The notes under the pieces are model-generated. The model was not told where the DNA came from. It did not search any database and worked only from the letters and a program-made list of their open reading frames with translations. Made by a program: the position numbers and the translations under genes. DNA of 64,000 bases from Cyclobacteriaceae bacterium (GTDB lineage Bacteria; Bacteroidota; Bacteroidia; Cytophagales; Cyclobacteriaceae), in contig BPHC01000004.1 of assembly GCA_026003355.1 (NCBI GenBank), positions 1 to 64,000 on the forward strand, read 5' to 3'. This document shows positions 44,508-55,900 of the stretch, piece by piece (position 1 is the first letter of the stretch; every line of letters begins with the position of its first letter).

Positions 44508-46799
44508 TTAGTTTACCGTAAAGGTTTTGCTCAGCACATCGGCTGCATTGCGCCCAACCATAACCTCAAAATCACCGGGTTCGCATACCCATTGCAACTC
44601 ATTATTATAAAAAGACAGGTGCCGGCGGGTTATGGCAAAGGTTACCGTTCGGGTCTCACCCGGCTTTAGTTGTATTTTTTCAAATCCCTTTAGCTCCTTA
44701 ACCGGCCGGGTAACTGTAGCCACTTTGTCGCGGATGTAGAGTTGAACAACCTCAGTTCCCTCGCGTTTACCTGTGTTGGTTACCGATACAGTTACCCTGA
44801 GTGTATCATCAGCGCCCATGCTGGTTTTATCCAGGGTTAAATCGGAATATTGAAATGTGGTGTAGGTTAATCCGTAACCAAAGGGGAGCAGCGGCTCATT
44901 GGGCACATCGAGGTAATTGGAGCGGAATTTGGTAAACCATTTGCCCTGTTCCAGCGGGCGGCCCGTATTTTTTTGGCTGTAATAAACGGGTATTTGTCCC
45001 TCGTTGCGCGGGAATGAAGCGGTAAGCCGTCCTCCGGGGCTTGCCAGCCCGAGCAACACATCGGCAATGGCATCGCCTGCCTCGCTTCCGGCAAACCACA
45101 CATTTAATATGGCCGGGACTTTTTCATACTCTTTTGTTATAACCAGGGGGCGGCCTGCAAAGAGCAGCAATACTACCGGCTTACCGGTGGCCAGCAGGGC
45201 ATCGAGCAACTCGCTTTGTGTTTTGGGAATAGTGAGTTCCGTTCTGCTGGACGATTCTCCGCTCATTTCGGCCGACTCGCCCAGAGCCGCCACGATAACA
45301 TCGGCCTGCCGGGCGACTTTAAGGGCTTCCTGCCGCAATACTTCGGCAGGGCGGCTATCTCTTCGCAGGGTTTTGCCAAACAGGGTAGCGCGCTCCTCGT
45401 AGGCAGCATCATCGTGCAGGTTTGAGCCTTTGGCATACAAAACCCGGGCCTTGTCGCCCAGGGCGCGTTGCAGGCCCTGCAGTACCGATATGGCCTCACT
45501 GTGCCTTGCGGCCACGCTCCAGGTGCCCGTCATGTTTTCGGGTGCGTGGGCCAGTGGGCCAATGAGCGCTATGGTTCCTTTCTTTTCCAGCGGCAAAATA
45601 TCTTTCTGGTTTTTAAGCAACACAAAACTTTCTGCTGCAACCCTTCGGGCAAACGCTCTGTTTTCGGGTGTAAATATTTCTGTTTTTGCGCGTTGTTCGT
45701 TGCAGTAGCGATAGGGGTCATCAAACAGGCCCAGTCTGAACTTTGCTTTAAGAATTTGCCGGCAGGCCTCATCAACTTGCCGTTCGGTTATTTTTCCTTC
45801 CTTGATCAGAGCGGGAATGTGATTCAGATAGGCTTCGCTTACCATATCCATATCTACTCCGGCAGTTAAAGCTTTTGCGGTTACTTCGGGTAAAGTGCCT
45901 ATGCCATGGTCGACCATTTCACTGATTCCCGTGTAATCAGAAACCACAAAGCCATCAAACTTCCATTGTCTGCGGAGTACATCGGTTATGAGCCAGCGGT
46001 TGGCTGTGGCCGGAATTCCGTTTATATCGTTAAACGATGTCATGATGCTTGCGGCACCGGCCTCGACAGCTGCCTGATAGGGTACAAAGTATTCGTTGTA
46101 CATGCGGTGCAAACTCATGTCAACCGTGTTGTAGTCGCGTCCGCTTTCTGAGGCGCCATAAAGTGCAAAATGCTTTACACATGCCAGCACGGTATTGGGG
46201 GCAGAAAGGTCATTACCCTGATATCCGCGCACCATGGCCCGGGCAATTTGAGCACCCAGAAAGGGGTCTTCGCCACTGCCTTCGGCAATACGTCCCCAGC
46301 GCGGATCGCGGCACAGGTCGACCATGGGCGAAAAAACCCAGTTTATTCCGTCGGCCGATGCTTCGGTTGCAGCCATACGGGCTGTTTGTTCTATCAGGTT
46401 CATGTCCCAGGTACAGCTCAGCGCCAGCGGAATGGGAAAGGTGGTCTCATAACCATGTATTACATCCATACCGAAAATGAGCGGAATTTTCATGCGGCTT
46501 TTCTCAACTGCAATGCGCTGCATTTCGCGAATAGCCTGAACGGATTTGATGTTAAACAGCCCGCCTACCTGTCCTCTTTCAATTTTTTTTGCAATGTCTG
46601 AGTTTTCGGCCTGGCCAGTGGTAAACTGTCCGGCAGATGGCAGGTTAAGCTGGCCGATTTTCTCTTCCAGTGTCATCAGCGCCAGCACGGAGTCGGCTTT
46701 TCTGTCGAGCGCCTGGTTGGCCGATGGTGGTGTGCTGTTGCAGGCCAGCATGAGCAGCATAACGGGCAGAAGGAAGAACGGGTACTTTAGCATTTGCAT
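44508..46799 (-). CDS. bglX: Glycoside hydrolase family 3 beta-glucosidase, BglX-like
   Basis: 763 residues. Lipoprotein signal with lipobox LMLAC. The GH3 N-terminal barrel (about 35-360) carries nucleophile Asp288 in FVVSDYTGI and the KH(F) block ACVKHFALYG; the second domain (about 390-620) and a C-terminal fibronectin-like domain (about 660-763) follow. It releases glucose from the non-reducing end of beta-glucans. The neighbouring GH144 genes suggest sophoro-oligosaccharides (beta-1,2). Last gene of the operon starting at susC. Confidence 0.92.
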   Translation of the reverse strand: MQMLKYPFFLLPVMLLMLACNSTPPSANQALDRKADSVLALMTLEEKIGQLNLPSAGQFTTGQAENSDIAKKIERGQVGGLFNIKSVQAIREMQRIAVEKSRMKIPLIFGMDVIHGYETTFPIPLALSCTWDMNLIEQTARMAATEASADGINWVFSPMVDLCRDPRWGRIAEGSGEDPFLGAQIARAMVRGYQGNDLSAPNTVLACVKHFALYGASESGRDYNTVDMSLHRMYNEYFVPYQAAVEAGAASIMTSFNDINGIPATANRWLITDVLRRQWKFDGFVVSDYTGISEMVDHGIGTLPEVTAKALTAGVDMDMVSEAYLNHIPALIKEGKITERQVDEACRQILKAKFRLGLFDDPYRYCNEQRAKTEIFTPENRAFARRVAAESFVLLKNQKDILPLEKKGTIALIGPLAHAPENMTGTWSVAARHSEAISVLQGLQRALGDKARVLYAKGSNLHDDAAYEERATLFGKTLRRDSRPAEVLRQEALKVARQADVIVAALGESAEMSGESSSRTELTIPKTQSELLDALLATGKPVVLLLFAGRPLVITKEYEKVPAILNVWFAGSEAGDAIADVLLGLASPGGRLTASFPRNEGQIPVYYSQKNTGRPLEQGKWFTKFRSNYLDVPNEPLLPFGYGLTYTTFQYSDLTLDKTSMGADDTLRVTVSVTNTGKREGTEVVQLYIRDKVATVTRPVKELKGFEKIQLKPGETRTVTFAITRRHLSFYNNELQWVCEPGDFEVMVGRNAADVLSKTFTVN

Positions 46800-46811
46800 A
46801 ACGTTTACTTT

Positions 46812-48137
46812 TTAAAATGAAAATCCAAGTTTGCGAAGGCCCTCCTGTATTTCGGGAGCACCCATAAATAATTTCCAGAGGAGTCCGCTTCGGTAATTTT
46901 CAATCATTACCGGTATAGGTCCCTGGTCGATGGCCAGATAATGGGGTTTAAGCCATTTATGATGAAAGCTAAAGGCATCGTAGGGGCCGTATTCGCCAAT
47001 AAGCGAATCACGTTCAGGAGCATATAAAAATTTAAGGAAGCGCAGGCTTTCTTCGGGTGTGTAGGGCATGGATGACAGCGCTGCTGTTGGTGATATAACT
47101 CCCAGGTCGTTGGTTGGATAATGAGCTGCATACCCCTGCATGGAGTAGCTTGAGGTAAGCCCCCAGCAATCGGGACCGTAGCCTGTAAACCGGTGGGGGT
47201 TGGCCACACAGTGGCGGTAGTGAATTAAGGCATGGTTCCGGTTCAACTCCCAGTAATCGGCATACCTATCGCGCAGCTTGCGCGGATCGAGTCCTAAATA
47301 AGAATAGTGGGCCCAGAATAACGGACCCACCGGGTCATCGGCATGTTCGTAGTGGTCAAGCACCGTGGGCAACTCATAGTACAGGCGGTTGGTTTTGATT
47401 TGTCCGTTTCGCGCCCATCCCTCGTGGTAAACCCGGGGCGATATGGGGTAGGTTGGCGAAGCTGCGGCCAGCACATAAGCGATGAGGCACTCGTTATAAC
47501 CTCCGATGGGAAAGTTCATTTCCCAGCCGTGGTTGGGCGACCAATGCCAGTAGAGCACATTTTTGCCATTGGTGTACCAGTTCCACTCCACCCCGCGCCA
47601 CAGGGTATCTATTCTGGCAGCCAGATGTTTTTCTTCTTCATTTCCGTTTTTGAAATATTCCCGCACGGTTAAAAGTCCCTGAACCAGAAAAGCTGTTTCC
47701 ACAATATCGCCTCCGTTATCTTTCGGACTAAAAGGCTTTACTTTGCCGGTTTCACCATACAGCCAGTGCGGCCAGGCACCATGAAAGCGGTCGGCTGTAT
47801 CCAGATAATTTACAACATGCCTGAAGCGCGCAAAACCATCCTGGCGTGAAATAAAGCCTCTTTCTATGCCCACCAGAATAGCCATGAGCCCAAAGCCGGA
47901 GCCACCGGTTGTAACCACATTGCGATCGTTCATGGGGTAATCGTTATCCATGTGGGTGCGTTCGCGCGCCAGGCCCGACACCGGCTCGGCATTCTGCCAG
48001 AAGTACTGAAACGTTTGATATTGTACCAGTGTAAGCAGGGAGTCATCACTTATGCCTGCGGCAGGATTATCATCCTTCTTTTTTTCCGAACAGGAAAGAA
48101 TACCCAGGGCCAGTAATGCAAGCAGGTAAGGTTTCAT
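46812..48137 (-). CDS. GH144-type endo-beta-1,2-glucanase (glucoamylase-like lipoprotein)
   Basis: 441 residues. Lipoprotein signal with lipobox LGILSC. The body is the glucoamylase-like alpha-barrel (COG5368/PF10091) that characterises GH144: VVTTGGSGFGLMAILVGIERG, TADRFHGAWPHWLYGETGKV, KDNGGDIVETAFLVQGLL, LYWHWSPNHGWEMNFPIGGYNE, and AIDQGPIPVMIENYRSGLLW. The enzyme cleaves beta-1,2-glucan internally. Catalytic residues cannot be assigned with certainty. It lies 2 bases after a paralogue and 12 bases before GH3. Confidence 0.85.
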   Translation of the reverse strand: MKPYLLALLALGILSCSEKKKDDNPAAGISDDSLLTLVQYQTFQYFWQNAEPVSGLARERTHMDNDYPMNDRNVVTTGGSGFGLMAILVGIERGFISRQDGFARFRHVVNYLDTADRFHGAWPHWLYGETGKVKPFSPKDNGGDIVETAFLVQGLLTVREYFKNGNEEEKHLAARIDTLWRGVEWNWYTNGKNVLYWHWSPNHGWEMNFPIGGYNECLIAYVLAAASPTYPISPRVYHEGWARNGQIKTNRLYYELPTVLDHYEHADDPVGPLFWAHYSYLGLDPRKLRDRYADYWELNRNHALIHYRHCVANPHRFTGYGPDCWGLTSSYSMQGYAAHYPTNDLGVISPTAALSSMPYTPEESLRFLKFLYAPERDSLIGEYGPYDAFSFHHKWLKPHYLAIDQGPIPVMIENYRSGLLWKLFMGAPEIQEGLRKLGFSF

Positions 48138-48139
48138 GT

Positions 48140-50102
48140 TTAAAAGTTAAATCCCAAAATTGTTAATCCGTTCTGAACTTCAGGGGCCGACATAAACAGG
48201 TTCCACAAAAGGCCGGTCCGGTAGTTTTCGATCATAATTATTATCGGGCCCTGATCGATGGCCAGATAAGAAGTGGCGGTCCAGCCCTGGGTTACATTAA
48301 AGGCATCGTAAAAACCGTAGGGCCCCCACAACCTATCGCCCAGGGTATAGTAGAAAAATTTCAGTGCTTGCATGGATTCCGTCGGGGTGTAAGGAAATGA
48401 CGATAATGCTGCTGTGGGAGTAATTACACCTAAATCGTTTGTGGGAGAATGAGCGCTGTAACCAGCCTGGTTATCACTTGCCGTTAGCCCCCAGTTTTGA
48501 TTGCTGTAGCCTATAAAGTTCTTGGGGTTGCGTATGCAGTACAGGTAGTTAATAAGCGTATGGTTACGGTTCTGCACAAAGTAGTCGGTACAATAAGCAT
48601 CAGAAAGATTATTGGGGTTAAGCCCAAGAAATGAATAATGTGCAAAAAACAACGGACCTCCGTATGCAGGGCCTAACGGTAGTTGTACGCCTTCGTAGGT
48701 GTTGCCATTGCGTATGTTGCCGTTTTGGGCCCATCCGTTGTCGTACACCTCTTTTGGAATACCATGTGAAGGCGATGCGGCCGCCAGCACATAAACAATA
48801 AGCGCCTCGTTCCAGCCCCTTACCTGCATATTCATGGCCCAGCCCTTATCGGGCGACCAATGCCAGTACAGGGTATTCTGGCCGCCACGTCTGTACCAGT
48901 CCCACTCTACCGCGTGCCACAGGTTATTAATGCGACTTATTAACAGCGATTCTTCAGGAACGGAGGCATTAAGGTACTGCCGCATGGTAAGCAGGCCCTG
49001 AACCAAAAAGGCTGTTTCCACCAGGTCGCCCCCATTATCGTTGCTGCTAAATGGGTATAACCTTCCCCGTATTGCCGTTGAGCCAATGAGGCCAAACCCC
49101 ATGAAACCGGTCGGCCGTTTCCAGAAAGTCGAGTATCTTATCCAGTCGTTCCAGGCATTGTGCGCGGGTAATGAATCCTCGTTCGACACCAGCAATCAGC
49201 GCCATGATGCCAAAGCCCGAGCCGCCGGTGGTTACCAGATCACCTGAAGTATTGCGCTCGCGTGCCATACCACTGGCCGGATGGGCAAAATCGTAGAAAT
49301 ACCTGAAGGTTTGGTGTTGCACCAGGGTTAGCAACTCTTCATCGCTGATGAGCGGAAACTTAGGGGTTTCATCTGCCTCGGTATAAAAATTTTTAACAAA
49401 CCCTTCAAACCACTCGCCACGGCTTCCGGTGAGTTCCGGCGAAATCCAGATCTGATAACGGCTAAGATGCATCAATTCATTTTGCGGAATGAGCGTAACC
49501 CCCAAACTGTCGGCACTTACAGCAATCGACACCGCCGCATTGCCCCCGGGGCCTAACAGCCGGAACCAGTAAGGCTGCACCAGAGAAGGATTAAGTTTAT
49601 AATTAAAGCGGACTTCAATTTCAGGACTTCTGCTTACGTTCTGAATGGTTATGATTGGCAACACATTGCTACCGTTTATCTTGAGTTCTGTTACCTCCAT
49701 CCGACCGGGTTCGGTAACAAACCGAAAAGATTTTTCCGCAAAACTTTCGCCTGCCGCACCCCGCAAGGCATCTGTAATTGTAAGGGTGTAGGTGGTATTA
49801 TTTTGTAATGGCTGCAGCGGCTGAAAATTGAGTGTACGGTTATTATTAACTAGAATTACTATACCCTGTACCGGGTTATCTGCTTCGGTTAATAGTACCG
49901 AACCATTTATTGCCGACGGATGAACGGCATGAGAAAACGTGATTTGCACCGGTTGATTAACCGGTACATTTGGGGTGATGTTTCCAGTCTCCAGCATAAC
50001 ACTGCCAATGCGCACTTCGGTAATGGACAAAAATACCGGGAGCTGTTCTTTTGAACAGGAAAAAATAAAAAGAGAAAGGACTAATGAAACGGCTATGCGC
50101 AT
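48140..50102 (-). pseudogene. GH144-type glucanase with Ig-like N-terminal part, frameshifted
   Basis: Two overlapping frames make one protein. The first (50102-49047) has a lipoprotein signal (LFIFSC), two Ig-like domains (about 25-250) and the start of GH144 up to WLNGNTGKVIPI. The second (in frame to 48140) continues SSNDNGGDLVETAFLVQG to the end LTILGFNF. The paralogue reads KVKPFSPKDNGGD at this place. One extra base near 49052 (CCC-A-TTT on the minus strand) breaks the frame. It could be a true mutation or an assembly error. Without that base the chain would be about 654 residues. Confidence 0.8.
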
Positions 50103-50115
50103 GGCATTAAAATAA

Positions 50116-50142
50116 GGAAGGTTTCCTTAACGGAAACCTTCC
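50116..50142 (-). terminator. Strong hairpin between LamG gene and GH144 gene
   Basis: GGAAGGTTTCC and GGAAACCTTCC form a perfect 11-bp stem with a five-base loop. Only TTATTTT follows on the minus strand. It may reduce read-through from susCD into the enzymes, or protect the 3' end of the susCD message. Confidence 0.6.
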
Positions 50143-50164
50143 CCGTTTAACTAAACCTAACTGT

Positions 50165-51403
50165 TTATGGTTTACCGCTGTTATACATGGCCACAATTTC
50201 GGCCTCGCTCAGCGCGCGGTGGTAGATAATCAGATCGTCCATGAGGCCATGGAAGTGGTTGGCATCAGGAGAATCATAATTGCCCCAAGGCTCAGCATCC
50301 CATAAGGTTCCGCCGCGGGAATGTACGAATCCAAGGGCAAGTTCGTTAAGTACATCAGGAGAGGCGCCACGGTATTTGAGGCCTGTGGTGGTACGTTTGG
50401 CGTCACCATCGGGCCACAGGTCAAAGTCCTGTTCTTTTATGCGCTCTCCGTTCAGGTAAACAATGCCCTGCCGGGTAGCGGCGTTGTAAACAAATACGTA
50501 GTGGGCCCACTTGTCTTTTATCACAACGTTCATTCCGCCTGTAGGCCTGAAGTCTTTTGAAAAGACCCATCCCTGCCAGCCCAGGTTACCTTCGCCATCG
50601 GCCCAGAGGTCTTCAGAGAAGTCAGTCGTTCCGTTGGTATAGCTGGCCGCCAGCTTAAATGCATTGTAACTGCCGAAAATTTCAAACTGAAAACCATAGT
50701 ACGCGCCCAGGCCCAGTACAAACTGCCCCTTGCCCAGTTCGGAGTTGGGTTTTACCCATATGCTTAAGGACCAGCTGCCGTTATTCATTAACTGGCTGCC
50801 GTTGGCGTATTCAATGATGCTGCTTGTGCCGTTAAAGCTGGCGGCTTTCCCCGCCTCAGCTTTTCTGCCGGGCTCATAGGTTATGGCAACAGGGGTGCCG
50901 TTTATTGGTGAGCGGTTACCAATAATGTCTACTGCATTGTCCTCAAAAGTCCAATGTGCTACTGCGTCAGGTGCAGCAAAAGTACCCTCGGTGGTGAAGT
51001 TGCGCTCAATAGGCGCACTCAAGGTTTTTCCGGCTGTGCTTTTCAGGCCTGCCCCAAAGGTAAGGATGAAGAGCGTGCCGGTACTGAAGTCACTGTTCGG
51101 GTTAATGGTAACTACCGGACCGGTTACGGAAACTGTTACCGGAAAATTCTGGCTGTCAACCTGACGCACAAGGGTAATAGCCGATGTGGTGGCCGGGTCA
51201 ACGTCAACATTAAATGTAGCTACAATAGAAGCGCCAACGGGTACGCCCGTTGCACTGGTGGCACCATTCAGGTCAATGCCCTGCGCCTCCAGGCTAACCA
51301 GCACAAGTGCGGGCGGTTCGTCATCTCCGCCACAGCTCCACAGTACCGCAGACATTACCGCAGTTACTGAAAGCATACTGAAAATTAACTTCACTTTTTT
51401 CAT
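50165..51403 (-). CDS. Surface glycan-binding-like lipoprotein with Ig-like and LamG domains
   Basis: 412 residues. Lipoprotein signal with lipobox VLWSC and CGGDDEPP after it, an anchor and acidic tail favouring surface export. An Ig-like (Big_5) domain (about 35-135) is followed by a concanavalin/LamG domain (about 145-412: HWTFEDNAVD, SLSIWVKPN, HFHGLMDDLIIYHRALSEAE). It probably holds glucan at the cell surface beside SusD. Lies 38 bases after susD and 62 bases before the frameshifted GH144 gene. Confidence 0.8.
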   Translation of the reverse strand: MKKVKLIFSMLSVTAVMSAVLWSCGGDDEPPALVLVSLEAQGIDLNGATSATGVPVGASIVATFNVDVDPATTSAITLVRQVDSQNFPVTVSVTGPVVTINPNSDFSTGTLFILTFGAGLKSTAGKTLSAPIERNFTTEGTFAAPDAVAHWTFEDNAVDIIGNRSPINGTPVAITYEPGRKAEAGKAASFNGTSSIIEYANGSQLMNNGSWSLSIWVKPNSELGKGQFVLGLGAYYGFQFEIFGSYNAFKLAASYTNGTTDFSEDLWADGEGNLGWQGWVFSKDFRPTGGMNVVIKDKWAHYVFVYNAATRQGIVYLNGERIKEQDFDLWPDGDAKRTTTGLKYRGASPDVLNELALGFVHSRGGTLWDAEPWGNYDSPDANHFHGLMDDLIIYHRALSEAEIVAMYNSGKP

Positions 51404-51441
51404 AGAATTATTGATTTGGTTTTAGTTAAACATAAAGCTTA

Positions 51442-52938
51442 TTACCAACCCGGGTTTTGTGTTAATAAACCCTGAGTAAGGTCAATTTCGGTTTGCGGAA
51501 TGGGCAACAATTCGTGCTTTCCGGGCACAAATCCCAGGGGGCCCAGCACCGATGCGGCCCTACCGGTACGCACCAGGTCCCAGAAGCGATGGCCTTCAAG
51601 GGCCAGTTCTACGCGGCGTTCGTGCAGGATAACATCCCTCAGCGCGTTTTTATCGGTTTCGGTAATATCGGGAAGTATGGTAACATTACCCTGGCGGGCA
51701 CGGGCGCGCACCTGATTGAGGTACACCAACGCCTGCGCGGGGTTGTTTATTTCATTTAGCGCCTCGGCTGCCATGAGCAGTACATCGGCATAGCGAATAA
51801 ATCTGCGGTTGTGGCCAAAGGAAGGCGGCACGGTATTACCGGGTGTCCATACCTTTTGGTTGTAGCATTCTATTTCTTCCTGTCCGTGCGAGTCGGTAGT
51901 TACATCGGGCGTAGCACCATCGCCCTGAATAAATACATCATCCAGTGTTTCGCCCAGAAATATTACGGTTGCGTCCAGGCGCGGATCACCTGGTTCAAAG
52001 TCATCGCGCAGGTTTTTGGTGGGGCGATTAAAGCCCCAACCCCGGTTGGGTGTGCCCCTTACTCCCTGTACGTTACCATATTGGTTGCCACCATTTTCCA
52101 ATCCTTCTGCACCGAAGCTGCTTACTTCGAAAACCGATTCCACACCGTGTTCACCATTTACGCTGTTGGCATCGGCAAAAACGGGTTCCAGGCTATACTC
52201 GCCCGAATTGATTACTTCCAGTGCATACGAGGCTGCTTCAGCGAAGTTACCTCTGAAGAGATGTACCTTTGCCAGCAGAGCTCTGGCTGCCCCTTTGGTG
52301 GCACGGCCCCGGTCGGCCGCAGAATAGGCCGATTTTTCGGGCAACACTGTTATGGCGTATTCCAGGTCTTCAATAATCAAATCATATATTTCATCCGGCG
52401 TGCTGCGTGGTAAGGTAACCGGCTCTACCGAGGTTAATTTGGGTACACCGCCCCATGCCCGCACCAGGTCGAAGTAGAAAAATGCACGTAAAAACCTGGC
52501 TTCGCCCACATAGCGGTTGCGCAGAGTTTCATTCATGTTGATGAGCGGCACTTTTTCAATTACCACATTTGCCCGTCTTACTGCTTTGTACAGGGTATTC
52601 CACCACCGCAGCAGGGTGCCTTCGGTTTTTATATGCTCGAACCGGTCGAACGGACCAATGGTAGCGGCCTGGTCATCGGGGTTGCTTCCCTTGTTGGCAT
52701 CGTCAGACATGATGTCCAGAATAGGAAACAGGCCGCTGTTAAAATTGGGATCGCGCAATGTGTTATACACCGCATTCGTGGCCAGCAATGCATCGGCTGC
52801 AGTTACAGGAAACGCCGTTTGGGTTAAGCTTCCCTGAGGTGGTTTATCCAGAAAGTCCTGGCATGAAACCGAAACACATACCACAAACAGGGTGGTTGCA
52901 AATCGCATCATGGCATATTTGGTTGGCTTCATATTCAT
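51442..52938 (-). CDS. susD: SusD-like outer-membrane glycan-binding lipoprotein
   Basis: 498 residues. Lipobox VCVSVSC followed by CQDFLDKPPQGSLT, the typical SusD/RagB start. The TPR-like helices and the C-terminal block RRVELALEGHRFWDLVRTG are conserved. It binds oligosaccharides over the mouth of the SusC channel. It begins 5 bases after susC. An ATG two codons later (MKPTKYAMM) is an equally good start. Confidence 0.93.
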   Translation of the reverse strand: MNMKPTKYAMMRFATTLFVVCVSVSCQDFLDKPPQGSLTQTAFPVTAADALLATNAVYNTLRDPNFNSGLFPILDIMSDDANKGSNPDDQAATIGPFDRFEHIKTEGTLLRWWNTLYKAVRRANVVIEKVPLINMNETLRNRYVGEARFLRAFFYFDLVRAWGGVPKLTSVEPVTLPRSTPDEIYDLIIEDLEYAITVLPEKSAYSAADRGRATKGAARALLAKVHLFRGNFAEAASYALEVINSGEYSLEPVFADANSVNGEHGVESVFEVSSFGAEGLENGGNQYGNVQGVRGTPNRGWGFNRPTKNLRDDFEPGDPRLDATVIFLGETLDDVFIQGDGATPDVTTDSHGQEEIECYNQKVWTPGNTVPPSFGHNRRFIRYADVLLMAAEALNEINNPAQALVYLNQVRARARQGNVTILPDITETDKNALRDVILHERRVELALEGHRFWDLVRTGRAASVLGPLGFVPGKHELLPIPQTEIDLTQGLLTQNPGW

Positions 52939-52943
52939 TCCGC

Positions 52944-55900
52944 TTACAATCCAATGTTTAATCCAACTGTTGAGATGCGGGGAACCGGGTAAGTTCCTCC
53001 GTCAATTCCGTTCAGGATGGCGTTACCGCTTACAATTTCGGGTTGGTAGCCGGTAAAATTGCTTACCGTAAACAGGTTGGTTACGCGCACAAAGGCGCGT
53101 GCCGACTTAAGACCGAGTTTTTGCACCCATTGTGCCGGCAGGGTATAGCCGATGGAAATATTGCGAAGGCGGAAAAATGAGCCGCTGTAAATGTATCTGG
53201 ATGAGGGCTCGTAGTTTACCCCTCCGTTCGAGGGTCGCGGCTCGGTGTTGCTGGTGCCCTCGCCATCCCAGAAATTAAAATACCGTTGCTCGAAGTTGTA
53301 AGGGTCGGGCCTTACAATTTCCTTGCCGTTAAAGATTTTGTTGCCGTGTTGTCCCTGGAAGTCGGCTGTAAAGTCGAATTGTCTGTAATTGAGGTTAAAA
53401 TTAAATCCATACAGCAACTTCGGAACGGGTGAACCCAGGTAGGTACGGTCATCGCCATTAAGCACCCCATCGCCATTCACATCTTCAAACTTCAAATCGC
53501 CAACCTGGGTAGTCGACAAGTGCGGGTAGTTGTTGAGTTCTTCTGTATTTTGAAATACCCCAATAACGCGGTAGCCGTAAAAGGCACCTAAAGGCAGGCC
53601 GGGTGCCGTTCGCGTTACGGCCCTGCCGTTAAAAAGACCCAGGAGGCGATCATTCAGGCCGCCAGTGCCGCTAACCTTCAGGGTTTCGTTGTGAATGGTG
53701 GTGGCTACGGCGCCAACCGAATATTGCAGATCGCGGTAGCTCCCTTTCCAGTCGAGTTTTAGTTCAATGCCGCGGTTCAGCACTTCGGCTGCATTAAAGG
53801 TTATTACGGCACCATCGCCATTGCCATAATATCCGGGCACGGCCAGGTCAACCAGAATATCGCTGGTAATGCGGTGATAGTAATCTATCTCGGCTGTTAG
53901 TCTGTCGTTCCAGAAGCCAAGCTCCAGCCCCACATCGGTTTGGGTTGTGCTTTCCCATTTTAAATCGGGGTTACCCGATACGCCATAGGTGGCTCCGGGG
54001 TAAATTACATCATCACCAAACAGGGCATTTACTCCATTTTGAACCAATGAATACTGGCGTTCGTAGTTAATTTTTTCATTGCCTATAACACCCCAGCTGG
54101 CACGGAGTTTCATATTAGACAGCCAGGATGCAAAGCCCGCAAGAAAAGGTTCGTTTATTGCGTTCCACCCGAATGCTACTGAAGGAAAATTGGCAAAACG
54201 ATTGGCCGGTGTAAACTTCGAAGATCCGTCGCGCCTGAAAGTAGCCGTAAACAAATACTTATTATTGTAGGTATAATTCAGGCGTCCCAGATAGGAAATC
54301 ATGCTGAAATTAAATGCCGGGTTCACCCCGTTATAGGCATAGCTGTTGGTGGTTTGATTGGGAAAAATGTTTACGTACCAGAAGTCTTCGGTTGGGCGGA
54401 TAATGTTTTCCATGCCCAGCGATACGAATTCAGACGAAGATTCCTGGGCGGTAAAGCCGGCCAGGATGTTGATGCGGTGCTTTCCGCTTTCGCGGTTATA
54501 GGTAAGGGTATTTTCCCAGAGCCAGTCAACGCGGTCGGCAAACGATTTACCCAGATCATCGTTGGGATTTTGCTGCTGAGGGCTCACGAAGAAAACGGGT
54601 GTGTAACTCTTGGTTTTGGAGTAATCGAGGTCTACCCCGAAACTGGATTTAAAAGTAAAGTTTCTGAGAAAATCTACTTCAGCAAAAAAATTATTCACAC
54701 TGCGCAGGCCGCTGGCAAAACTGTTGGTATATTCAATGTCGGCCAGCACATTGCCCACGCCGGGTACGGGTGTATACGATCCATCGGGCTGGAAAGGTTC
54801 CAGCGTAGGCCACGCCCGGTATGCCACAAATACAGCGTTGCCGTTGGTATTTTGCTGAGTAAACGGAGTAAACGACAGGTTGCTGCCAAAGCGAACATTC
54901 TTAGTTGCGTGGAAGAAATTATTAAATCTTAGCGTAACCCTTTCATAGCTTGACTTGGGAATTATACCCTGTTGTGAAAAATAACCGATGGAAGTAAAGT
55001 ATTGAAATTTATCGGTGCCACCCGAAGCCGAGATCTGGTAATTCTGGAGCGGGGCCGTACGGAAAATCAAATCCTGCCAGTCGGTGTCGGGCACGGCATC
55101 CACATTGTTATAAGTACCCGGATTAATCTTGTTTCTTACAATGGCATATTCCCGGCCATTGAGCAAATCAATTTTCTTGGGCAGGTCCTGAATACTGTAT
55201 TCAGCAGTTGCAGTAATAACCGGGTAACCACCGGTAGCAGAACCCTTTTTAGTGGTAACAATAATTACCCCATTGGCACCCCGCGAACCGTAAATGGCAG
55301 TAGCCGATGCATCTTTCAGCACTTCTATAGACTCAATATCGGCAGCACTCAGGTAGTCGATATTGGGCAGAATCACCCCATCGACCACGAAAATGGGCGA
55401 AGAGTCGTTAAAGGTTCCGATGCCACGAATGCGCACATACGTGCCGGAACCCGGCGCTCCAGAGGTGCTGGCCACCTGAAGGCCCGCCACTTTTCCCTGA
55501 AGGGACTGAAGGGGGTTGATGGCCGGTACGGTGGTAAGGTCTTTTCCGCGGATGGATGATACCGAACCGGTGAGATCAGACTTTTTTACAGTACCATAAC
55601 CCACCACCACCACTTCTTGCAGGGCGGTAACATCCGCTTCCAGCATAATGCGCAAATCGGTTCGGCCGTTAACCGGCACCTCCATGGTTTTATACCCGAT
55701 AAACGATACGGTTAACTCGCTTGTGGCCGAGGGTACCTGCAAACTAAAAGTTCCATCGGCCGCGGTAACGGTTCCCAGTGTAGTGCCCTTTACAGCAATG
55801 TTCACTCCCGGCAGGGGGTTGCCATCGTTTGCATCGGTAACGATGCCGCTCACAGTTAGCTGCTGGGCAAAGGCAGTAAAGCCGTAAAAAACAATAAATA

